A stretch of 19,049 nt of DNA from DASUZB01 sp036377075. Its GTDB lineage: Bacteria > Actinomycetota > CALGFH01. This document shows, in pieces, positions 1 to 5,507 of this stretch (position 1 is its first letter; each line of letters begins with the position of its first letter). Both the position numbers and the translations under genes were made by a program. The stretch covers positions 1 to 19,049 of the forward strand of contig DASUZB010000086.1 in the NCBI GenBank assembly GCA_036377075.1. The letters run 5' to 3'. Below the pieces are notes generated by a model, which did not search any database, was not told where the DNA came from, and saw only the letters and a list, made by a program, of their open reading frames with translations.

Positions 1-38
1 CCGGCCAGGTCGAGCACGATCGGGTAGCCGGGCGGCAA
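1..38 (-). CDS. Siroheme synthase / precorrin-2 dehydrogenase, N-terminal fragment (partial)
   Basis: Only about the first dozen codons are inside the window. Read leftward from a TTG at 38, the frame gives M-P-P-G-Y-P-I-V-L-D-L-A-G, which resembles the start of the NAD-binding domain of siroheme synthase (precorrin-2 dehydrogenase/ferrochelatase), where a 'YPLFLDL-GR-CLVVGGG' type strand is typical. An AGGG eight bases upstream of the TTG could be its ribosome binding site, and the gene would begin 14 bases after the rex stop codon. In actinobacteria rex commonly sits next to tetrapyrrole genes (hemA, hemC, siroheme synthase), which supports the reading. The fragment is too short to be sure, and the start codon is a guess. 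Confidence 0.4.
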   Translation of the reverse strand, partial: MPPGYPIVLDLA

Positions 39-52
39 CGGGCGTGCCCTGG

Positions 53-739
53 TCAGTTCTCGCCGGCGGGGTCGCGGTCGCGGTCGCGGGAGCGCTTGAC
101 CAGGTCGACCGCCGAGCGGCGCTGCTCGTGGAAGGACAGGATCTGCAGCTCGGTGGACAGGTCCACCTTGCGCAGCGAGACCCCGGCCGGGACCTGGAGC
201 AGGGCGGGGGCGAAGTTGAGGATCGAGCCGATGCCGGCGGCCACGAGCCGGTCGCAGACCTCCTGGGCGGCGGTGGCCGGGGTCGTGATCACGCCGATGG
301 CGATCTGGTGCTCCTTGACCACGGTGTCCAGGTCGTCGATGTGCTCGACCGTCATGGTGCCGACGCTGGTCCCGACCACCTCGGGGTTGGCGTCGACCAT
401 GGCCGCGATGCGGAAGCCGCGCGACTCGAAGCCGCCGTAGTTGGCCAGGGCGCGCCCGAGGTTGCCGGCCCCGACGATCACGACCGGCCAGGCCTGCTCC
501 AGCCCGAGCTCGCGGCGGACCTGGTAGATCAGGTACTCGACGTCGTAGCCGACGCCGCGGGTGCCGTAGGAGCCAAGGTAGGACAGGTCCTTGCGGACCT
601 TTGCGGCGTTCACGCCGGCGGCCTCCGCGAGCTGCTCGGAGGAGACCGTGTGGGTGCCGCGTTCGGCGATCTCGGTCAGGCAGCGGAGGTAGACGGGCAG
701 CCGGGCGACGGTTGCCTCGGGGATGCTGCGGTCACGCAC
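53..739 (-). CDS. rex: Redox-sensing transcriptional repressor Rex
   Basis: Rex senses the cytoplasmic NADH/NAD+ ratio and represses respiratory and fermentative genes when NAD+ is high. The 228-residue product has the family layout. Residues about 6-65 form the winged helix: the opening I-P-E-A-T-V-A-R-L-P-V-Y-L and the KVRKDLSYLG stretch, followed by GTRGVGYDV, are diagnostic. The Rossmann fold follows with G-A-G-N-L-G at 90-95 and a late NFAP motif. The GTG start at 739 was chosen because the family homology begins only a few residues later and AGAGGGAG lies upstream; the longer open frame to 1021 is low-complexity shadow. The C-terminus is a short charged tail (KRSRDRDRD). It has its own promoter with a Rex operator (see 791-808), although the glutaredoxin-like gene lies upstream on the same strand. 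Confidence 0.96.
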   Translation of the reverse strand: MRDRSIPEATVARLPVYLRCLTEIAERGTHTVSSEQLAEAAGVNAAKVRKDLSYLGSYGTRGVGYDVEYLIYQVRRELGLEQAWPVVIVGAGNLGRALANYGGFESRGFRIAAMVDANPEVVGTSVGTMTVEHIDDLDTVVKEHQIAIGVITTPATAAQEVCDRLVAAGIGSILNFAPALLQVPAGVSLRKVDLSTELQILSFHEQRRSAVDLVKRSRDRDRDPAGEN

Positions 740-779
740 GATGCTCAGATCTCTCCCTCTTGTCACCTGGGGCGAGTCG

Positions 780-808
780 AGTCTAGGCCCTTGTGACCAT
801 GTTCTCAA
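780..808 (-). promoter_or_regulatory. rex promoter (-35 / -10)
   Basis: On the minus strand TTGAGA (808-803) and TAGACT (785-780) are separated by exactly 17 bases, a good vegetative promoter in a GC-rich genome. It reads toward the rex start at 739, giving a leader of about 35 bases. The -35 and spacer are covered by the Rex operator. The -35 overlaps the stop codon of the upstream glutaredoxin-like gene. Confidence 0.6.
791..808. promoter_or_regulatory. Rex operator (ROP)
   Basis: The 18 bases TTGTGACCATGTTCTCAA match the known Rex operator TTGTGAA-N4-TTCACAA with one deviation in each half-site. The site covers the -35 and most of the spacer of the rex promoter, so binding should block RNA polymerase. 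This fits the negative autoregulation known for rex in Streptomyces. Confidence 0.75.
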
Positions 809-1053
809 ACGGTACCGTCTGTAGCGAGCCGAGCACGCAGGAGGTCCGCGGGGACCTCGTACTCGAACACCTCCACCCCGTCGACCGCCACCACCGGGAC
901 GCGCACGCCGTAGCGGCCGGCGAGCTCCGGGTCGCGGTCGACGTCCACCACCTCGAGGGCGAACCAGGTCCGCTCGCGCTCGGCCGCCAGCACCGCCGCG
1001 GCCGCCTCGCAGAGGTGGCATCCGGCCCGGGTGTAGAGGGTGACCCGGCTCAT
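805..1053 (-). CDS. Glutaredoxin-like small thioredoxin-fold protein
   Basis: An 82-residue protein of the short glutaredoxin-like class (DUF836 type), predicted to act as a cytoplasmic thiol-disulfide reductant. It opens with a beta strand, V-T-L-Y-T-R-A-G-C-H-L-C, carrying the CxxC redox motif (C-H-L-C), and later shows V-R-V-P-V-V-A-V-D-G with the cis-proline (VP) characteristic of the thioredoxin fold. Length agrees with the family. The ATG at 1053 overlaps the TGA of the upstream membrane-protein gene (ATGA), so the two are probably translationally coupled. Its stop codon lies inside the Rex operator. A small glutaredoxin next to rex is, as I recall, a repeated actinobacterial arrangement. 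Confidence 0.88.
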   Translation of the reverse strand: MSRVTLYTRAGCHLCEAAAAVLAAERERTWFALEVVDVDRDPELAGRYGVRVPVVAVDGVEVFEYEVPADLLRARLATDGTV

Positions 1054-1769
1054 GGGTGGCGCAGGCGGGGCGGCCCGGGTGCCGGCCGCTGGCTGGGCAG
1101 CGGCACCGAGGCGCGGCGGAAGCCCACGTACATCACCGTCGCCCCGAGGGCGAGCCCGGTCGCCAGCTTGTCGCTGGCGCTGGCGAAGGCGAACACCCCG
1201 CCGGCCGCGGCCAGCAGCACGCCGGCGGCGATCAGCAGGTTGCCCTCGAAGCGGGGGCGCAGCTCGCGCCGTCCACGCAGGGCGAGCCCGCTGACGACCG
1301 CGCCGCCGACCACCACCAGGGTGCCGACCACGTTGCCGCCGACCGCCAGGGCGCGGACGCCGACCGGCAGCAGGTCGTGGCCCTCGGGCACCACCCGCCC
1401 GGCCAGCCCGGCCGCCGGCACCTCGACCAGCGTGATCGCGACGGTGCTCGCGAGGCTGAACAGCACCAGCCCGACCAGGTAGGCGATGCGGGCGGCGCGG
1501 CCGTGGGCGAGCAGCAGCACCGTCCCCAGGGCCAGCCACGGCACGTTGAGGATCGCGCCGAACAGGTAGTAGAGCTTGAAGCCGAGCGGCGACCACCCGG
1601 CCGTGACCCCGATGGTCAGGGTGAGCGACGCGAGCGCGAACATCGCCAGCGCCACGCCCCAGGCGAGCTGGTAGGGGCGGCGACGCCGCCCGAACTGGCG
1701 CAGCACGGCCAGCGAGAACGCCGCCGCGGCGGCGGTGGCGACCGACGGCAGCACCCAGTGCACGGACAC
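1050..1769 (-). CDS. Multi-pass membrane protein of unknown function
   Basis: A 239-residue hydrophobic protein with about seven predicted membrane helices separated by short Arg-rich loops (for example Q-F-G-R-R-R-R-P-Y and R-G-R-R-E-L-R-P-R), and a short Pro-rich cytoplasmic C-terminus. I do not recognise a named family and see no catalytic motif. A GTG at 1769 is used, with a second in-frame GTG two codons later. No convincing ribosome binding site precedes it, but TAGCTT at 1781-1776 lies six bases upstream of the GTG, the placement of a -10 box for a leaderless message. It diverges from the TIM-barrel gene and overlaps the glutaredoxin-like gene by ATGA, suggesting a two-gene unit that may link a membrane step to thiol redox. 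Confidence 0.8.
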   Translation of the reverse strand: MSVHWVLPSVATAAAAAFSLAVLRQFGRRRRPYQLAWGVALAMFALASLTLTIGVTAGWSPLGFKLYYLFGAILNVPWLALGTVLLLAHGRAARIAYLVGLVLFSLASTVAITLVEVPAAGLAGRVVPEGHDLLPVGVRALAVGGNVVGTLVVVGGAVVSGLALRGRRELRPRFEGNLLIAAGVLLAAAGGVFAFASASDKLATGLALGATVMYVGFRRASVPLPSQRPAPGPPRLRHP

Positions 1770-1814
1770 GTTATGAAGCTAGCACCACTGCGTCAGCGAG
1801 CGGTCATCAAGGCT

Positions 1815-1823
1815 TGTTATCCT
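1815..1823 (+). promoter_or_regulatory. Candidate extended -10 for the TIM-barrel gene
   Basis: TGT followed by TATCCT forms an extended -10 (TGn-TAnnnT). No good -35 is visible at 16-18 bases upstream. Transcription would start near 1830, leaving a leader of about 24 bases that contains the GAGGAG ribosome binding site. Confidence 0.35.
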
Positions 1824-1853
1824 CCATGCGCAGCCCCGCTTCGAGGAGCGATC

Positions 1854-2765
1854 GTGACCCCGTCCCTGCCCGTGCTCGCCTCCACCGGCCCGTTCTACCT
1901 GTACTCCCTGGAGGAGACGTTCGAGGTCCTCGCCGAGGCGGGCTTCGACGGCGTCGAGCTGATGATCACCCAGGACCGGCTCAGCCAGGACCCGCACCGT
2001 GTGGCCGCGCTCGCCGCCCGTTACCAGCTACCCGTGCCGGCCATCCACGGCCCCTTCCTGCTCGCCACCTGGCTGGTGTGGGGCACCGACCCGCGCGGCA
2101 AGATCGAGCGCTGCCTCAGGTTCGCGGAGGCGGGCGGGGCCTCGACCATCGTCATCCACCCGCCCTACCGCTGGCAGGCCCGCTACGCCGCCTGGCTGGA
2201 GGAGCGCATCGCCACGGCCAGGCAGGACACCGGCGTCACCATCGCGGTGGAGAACATGTTCCCGGTCTGGGCGGGTGGCCGTCCGCTGCCCTTCCAGAGC
2301 GGCATCGAGCTCGACGAGCTGGAGCGTTGGCCGTACGTGACGCTGGACCTGAGCCACCTGGCGGTGAGCGGCATCGACCTGTTCGAGGCGCAGGCACGGC
2401 TCGGCGACCGGCTGGTGCACGTGCACGCCTCCAACAACGCGGGCCGCGGCCGCGACACCCACGCCCCCCTCGACCAGGGCGTCCTGCCCGTGCGCGAGTT
2501 CCTGGAGCGGCTCGGCCAGACCCGTTTCGCCGGTGCCGTCACCCTGGAGCTCGACATCCGGCCCTGGTGGGAGGACCGCGCCGGCCTGGTCGGCATGCTG
2601 CGCGACAACCTGGAGACGGCCCGTAAGCACCTGGCGGCGGGGGCAGAGCGCGCCGAGGGCGGGGGGTCCGGGGGGCTCAAGAGCGAGGCCGGAACCCAGG
2701 CGGCGGACGGCCACCTGGAGCCGAGCGGTAGCCCCCCGGTGGATCAAGGGCCCGTCGCCTCATGA
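1854..2765 (+). CDS. Xylose-isomerase-like TIM-barrel sugar isomerase/endonuclease-IV-fold protein
   Basis: A 303-residue protein of the AP_endonuc_2/xylose-isomerase-like superfamily, usually metal-dependent isomerases or epimerases of small sugars. Strand-end motifs that build the barrel and metal site appear in order: G-F-D-G-V-E-L-M, A-I-H-G-P-F, V-I-H-P-P-Y-R-W, V-E-N-M-F, T-L-D-L-S-H, H-V-H-A-S-N-N and T-L-E-L-D-I. These supply the expected Glu, His and Asp ligands; the substrate cannot be told. The GTG at 1854 follows GAGGAG by five bases, and homology starts at once; the open frame upstream to 1056 is shadow. Residues 270-298 are odd: they are encoded by the 87-bp repeat element and form a Gly/Ser/Pro-rich tail after the barrel, leaving only five further residues. 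Confidence 0.88.
   Translation: MTPSLPVLASTGPFYLYSLEETFEVLAEAGFDGVELMITQDRLSQDPHRVAALAARYQLPVPAIHGPFLLATWLVWGTDPRGKIERCLRFAEAGGASTIVIHPPYRWQARYAAWLEERIATARQDTGVTIAVENMFPVWAGGRPLPFQSGIELDELERWPYVTLDLSHLAVSGIDLFEAQARLGDRLVHVHASNNAGRGRDTHAPLDQGVLPVREFLERLGQTRFAGAVTLELDIRPWWEDRAGLVGMLRDNLETARKHLAAGAERAEGGGSGGLKSEAGTQAADGHLEPSGSPPVDQGPVAS
2661..2747 (+). repeat. 87-bp palindrome-ended repeat element, copy 1 (inside TIM-barrel gene)
   Basis: About 88% identical (10 differences in 87 bases, no gaps) to 5283-5369 on the other strand. The 10-base arms CCGGGGGGCT (2668-2677) and AGCCCCCCGG (2730-2739) are exact inverted complements, so the element can fold into a long-range hairpin. It begins at a codon boundary and adds exactly 29 codons in the same reading frame as copy 2, encoding G-G-S-G-G-L-K-S-E near the C-terminus of the barrel protein. 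Confidence 0.85.
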
Positions 2766-2943
2766 AGATTGGCTAGCCAAAGTCGGCCAGTTTACCTGCG
2801 TTTCCGGCCCTGACCAGCGTCGATTCACCCGGGATGCACCCCAGGTCGTCCACAGCTGCGGCGTGAGGGTTACCGTCCCGTGATGGGTGGCGGCTAAGAT
2901 GCCCCGCTGTCCGTGTTCTGAGGACCGCGGAAGCGAGCACGAG
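2766..2943. other. Intergenic leader before the micro-ORF and sigma-like fusion gene
   Basis: These 178 bases separate the TIM-barrel stop from the small membrane ORF. They hold a perfect 12-base palindrome, TTGGCTAGCCAA (2769-2780), with no T-run after it, so it looks more like a protein-binding site than a terminator. TAAGAT (2895-2900) could be a -10 box, but its -35 is poor (a TTACCG 19 bases upstream). I see no further gene here. Confidence 0.4.
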
Positions 2944-3033
2944 ATGCGCACAGGGACCGCCGTCATGGTCGCGCTGCTGCTCTTGATCATCGTCGCCGCC
3001 GCGGGTGTCCAGCTCCTGGTGTTGCAACGATGA
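2944..3033 (+). CDS. 29-residue single-pass membrane micro-protein
   Basis: An ATG at 2944 opens a 29-codon frame: a short start M-R-T-G-T, then an unbroken hydrophobic stretch (A-V-M-V-A-L-L-L-L-I-I-V-A-A-A) and a V-L-Q-R end. This is enough for one membrane helix with a short positively charged tail. Its TGA overlaps the ATG of the sigma-like fusion gene (ATGA at 3030-3033), strong evidence that it is translated and coupled to it. A GGAAGCGAG stretch precedes the start at an acceptable but loose distance. No family is recognised. It may act as a partner or leader peptide for the membrane-anchored protein that follows, which is an inference from overlap only. Confidence 0.65.
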   Translation: MRTGTAVMVALLLLIIVAAAGVQLLVLQR

Positions 3034-4421
3034 CCACCAACCAGCACGCGACCGTCACCGGGGAGGCCGAGGCCGCCCCGACCGCCTGCGGGTGTCGCAA
3101 CGGCGACCCCGCGGCCAGCCTCGCCATCCAGCGCCAGCTGGTCGAGCGGGCGATCGAGCGCGACCCGGTCGCGGTCGGCGAGCTGTTCGACCGCTACGCC
3201 GAGGACGTCTACGGCTACGTGCTCGCCTGGACCCGCGAGGTCGAGGTGGCCGAGCAGCTCACCGAGCGGGTCTTCCACGACGTGCTGGGCTGGCTGCCGG
3301 TGATGCAGCAGGGCGACGGGGAGCTGGCCGCCTGGCTGATCGCCATGGCCCGCGACGCCGTCGCGCACGGACCCCACGCGCGCCCGGCCAGCATCGACGC
3401 GACCGACGCGGCCCAGGCGATCTCGCTGCTCGACGACCCCGAGCGCGAGGTGGTGGTCTTCCGCCTGCTGCTGGGCCACTCGCTGCTGCACAGCGCCCAC
3501 CTCGCCGGGTACCGACCGCGGGTCGCCAAGGCGCTGCAGTTCATCGCCTGCTCGACGCTGTGGCGCAACAGCGTCGACCCGGCCGCCGCCTCGGCGGCGG
3601 CCGCCGCCTCGGGCGAGTGGGCGGCCGCCCAGTCCCGTGACGGGGCCGACCCGCCGCCCTACTACCTCGACCCCAAGCACGACCGCCGCCGCGCCGACGA
3701 GTTCGAGCAGCGCCTCAACGAGCCCTGGGGCGCGAGCGCGGCCAAGGGCGACCCGGAGCTGGACAACGCCATGACGGTCGCGTCCACCCTGCGGCTGGCC
3801 GCTCCGAACGTGGTCGCCCCGCCCGACCCGGCGTTCCTGAACCGGGTGCGGGCGGAGCTGATGGCCGACGTCGGCGGCCAGGCGAGCCCGGAGCCCAGCT
3901 CGCCGGTGCCGACGCGGGCGGCCCGCAAGGAGGGCTCCCACACGCGCGGCGGCTTCCTCGCCATGCTCGCCAGCACCCGCCGCCTGCAGCTCGTCGCGGT
4001 GCTCGCCGCCCTGGTGGTGGGCGTGACCGCCGCCGTGGTGGTCTCCGCGAGCCTGTCCGGCCCGCGCTCGAAGTGCGGCAGCGGCGGCTGCCTGGCCTCG
4101 GCCACCACCGGGACGGGGCCCTCGGCGGTCCTCGGCGGCACCCCGACACCGACCCAGGCCCTGCCGTTCGTCGCCTCGAGCTCGACCAGCGCGGGCAGCT
4201 CCACGACGGCGGCCACGGCGCCACCCACCACCCGTGCCCGCGCCTCGGTGACCACCGGCGCGCCGGATACGACCGCGAAGCCGACCACCACCCGGCGGGC
4301 GACCACCACCACGGCGAAGCCGACCACCACCACGACCGAGCCGCCCACTACCACGACGACCACCACCCCACCCCCCGCTCCCGGTCTGCTCGCCGGGATC
4401 CTCGACCTGCTCGGCGGGTAG
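3030..4421 (+). CDS. ECF-sigma-like / DUF5667-like anti-sigma fusion, membrane-anchored, Thr-rich tail
   Basis: A 463-residue mosaic. Residues about 41-95 resemble ECF sigma region 2 (A-V-G-E-L-F-D-R-Y-A-E-D-V-Y-G-Y-V-L-A-W, then a V-F-H-D-V-L-G-W-L segment like the region that binds the -10 element). Residues about 125-175 look like a degenerate region 4 (L-L-D-D-P-E-R-E-V-V-V-F-R-L). Residues about 241-282 have the pattern of the actinobacterial DUF5667 anti-sigma family (A-S-T-L-R-L-A-A-P..P-P-D-P-A-F-L-N-R-V-R). One membrane helix follows (about 319-342), then an outside Cys-x4-Cys pair and a long Thr/Pro/Ala tail ending in a hydrophobic patch. N-terminus inside, tail outside is expected. 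Sigma and anti-sigma functions are normally separate genes, so this is either a membrane-tethered regulator or a sigma-derived protein without sigma activity. It ends six bases from the acyltransferase stop, convergently. Confidence 0.85.
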   Translation: MTTNQHATVTGEAEAAPTACGCRNGDPAASLAIQRQLVERAIERDPVAVGELFDRYAEDVYGYVLAWTREVEVAEQLTERVFHDVLGWLPVMQQGDGELAAWLIAMARDAVAHGPHARPASIDATDAAQAISLLDDPEREVVVFRLLLGHSLLHSAHLAGYRPRVAKALQFIACSTLWRNSVDPAAASAAAAASGEWAAAQSRDGADPPPYYLDPKHDRRRADEFEQRLNEPWGASAAKGDPELDNAMTVASTLRLAAPNVVAPPDPAFLNRVRAELMADVGGQASPEPSSPVPTRAARKEGSHTRGGFLAMLASTRRLQLVAVLAALVVGVTAAVVVSASLSGPRSKCGSGGCLASATTGTGPSAVLGGTPTPTQALPFVASSSTSAGSSTTAATAPPTTRARASVTTGAPDTTAKPTTTRRATTTTAKPTTTTTEPPTTTTTTTPPPAPGLLAGILDLLGG

Positions 4422-4427
4422 GGCCGG

Positions 4428-5507
4428 CTACCTGAACACGCCGCCGCGCTCCCCCAGGATGCGGTAGATCGCCTGCTGGATGGTGTCCCGTACCTGGTCG
4501 GTGAGGTCGAAGACGGCCATCGGGTCGAGCAGGGCCTCGGGGCCGAAGTGGTCGGTCGCGATCGGCGGGCAGAACTCGATCACCCACCGGCTCGGCAGCG
4601 GCACCATGCCGAGCGGCCCGAGCAGCGGGAAGGTCGGGGTGACGGGGAAGTACGGCAGCCCGAGCAGGCGGGCGAGGCGGCGCAGGTTGCCGATCATCGG
4701 GTAGATCTCCTCGCTGCCGACCACCGCGACCGGGACGATCGGGGTGCCGGTGCGCAGGGCGAGCTCGACGAAGCCGCCGCGGCCGAAGCGCTGCAGGCGG
4801 TAGCGCTCCCGGAACGGCTTGCCGAGGCCCTTGTAGCCCTCCGGCCAGACGCCTACCACCTCGCCGGTGCGCAGCAGCCGCTCGGCGTCCTCCTGGCAGG
4901 CCAGCGTGTTGCCCGACTTGCGCGCGAGCGGCGCCACCACCGGCAGGGTGAAGGCCAGGTCCGCGGCGAGCATCCGCAGCGTCCGGTGGGCAGGGTGCTC
5001 GTCGAGGATCGCCAGGCCGACCATCATCGCGTCGAACGGCAGCGTGCCGGCGTGGTTGCCGACCACCAGGGCGGCGCCCTTCTCCGGGACGTGCTCGAGG
5101 CCACGGGTCTCCACCCGCCACCAGTGCCGGTAGAGCGGCCGCAGCAGCGGCGCCAGCACGTGCTCGACCAGGTCGGGGTCGTGGCCGAAGTCGTCCACCT
5201 GGTACTCGCCGACCAGCCGCCGGCGCAGGAACTCCAGCGCCTCCTCCGCCCAGTCCAGGAACGACCCTCGGGGGTCCTCCGCTTGATCCACCGGGGGGCT
5301 ACCGCTCGGCCCTGCGTGGCCGCCCGCCGCTTGGGTCGGGGCCTCGCTCTCGAGCCCCCCGGACCCCCCGCCGCCTGCCGCCGTCGCCCCGGCCAGGGCG
5401 CGCTCGTGGCGCGCGCACAGCCCCGACGGCCCCGCCGGGTTGCGGCAGCGCTCGCCCTTGGCGGTGCGCGCGGCGCAGCGCGGGCGCTCCGGCGGCGCGG
5501 GGCTCAC
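4428..5507 (-). CDS. Lysophospholipid acyltransferase (MGAT-like) with N-terminal Cys/His motif
   Basis: A 359-residue protein predicted to transfer an acyl group to a glycerolipid at the inner membrane face. The PlsC-fold core starts near residue 115. It has G-N-H-A-G-T-L-P-F-D (around 150), the long-spaced His...Asp motif of the MGAT-like branch rather than the compact HxxxxD. W-P-E-G-Y-K-G follows near 220, then R-L-Q-R-F-G-R-G-G-F and P-I-V-P-V-A-V-V-G-S-E-E. Unusually, residues 11-34 carry C-x9-C-x9-C-x2-H with G-E-R-C-R-N-P-A, resembling the short DUF5763-type zinc motif. Residues 47-75 come from repeat element copy 2 and link the two parts. The GTG at 5507 overlaps the TGA of the SDR gene (GTGA). 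It is last in the operon. Confidence 0.9.
   Translation of the reverse strand: MSPAPPERPRCAARTAKGERCRNPAGPSGLCARHERALAGATAAGGGGSGGLESEAPTQAAGGHAGPSGSPPVDQAEDPRGSFLDWAEEALEFLRRRLVGEYQVDDFGHDPDLVEHVLAPLLRPLYRHWWRVETRGLEHVPEKGAALVVGNHAGTLPFDAMMVGLAILDEHPAHRTLRMLAADLAFTLPVVAPLARKSGNTLACQEDAERLLRTGEVVGVWPEGYKGLGKPFRERYRLQRFGRGGFVELALRTGTPIVPVAVVGSEEIYPMIGNLRRLARLLGLPYFPVTPTFPLLGPLGMVPLPSRWVIEFCPPIATDHFGPEALLDPMAVFDLTDQVRDTIQQAIYRILGERGGVFR
5283..5369 (-). repeat. 87-bp palindrome-ended repeat element, copy 2 (inside acyltransferase gene)
   Basis: Read on the minus strand it aligns base for base with 2661-2747 (77 of 87 identical), with both 10-base inverted arms unchanged. It lies in the same reading frame as copy 1 and encodes residues 47-75 of the acyltransferase, a Gly/Ser/Pro-rich linker between the Cys/His motif and the catalytic domain. 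Confidence 0.85.

Noticed and set aside
1056..1853. Long open frame running into the TIM-barrel gene from upstream
   Set aside because: It overlaps the membrane-protein gene on the other strand, its translation is Gln/Arg/Gly low-complexity, and a GTG with a strong ribosome binding site at 1854 marks the true start.
2769..2780. Intrinsic terminator for the TIM-barrel gene
   Set aside because: The palindrome has no loop to speak of and no T-run follows.
4265..4380. ACC/CCA-rich stretch resembling tandem DNA repeats
   Set aside because: It encodes the Thr/Pro tail of the fusion protein; the unit is codon-level low complexity, not a defined repeat.
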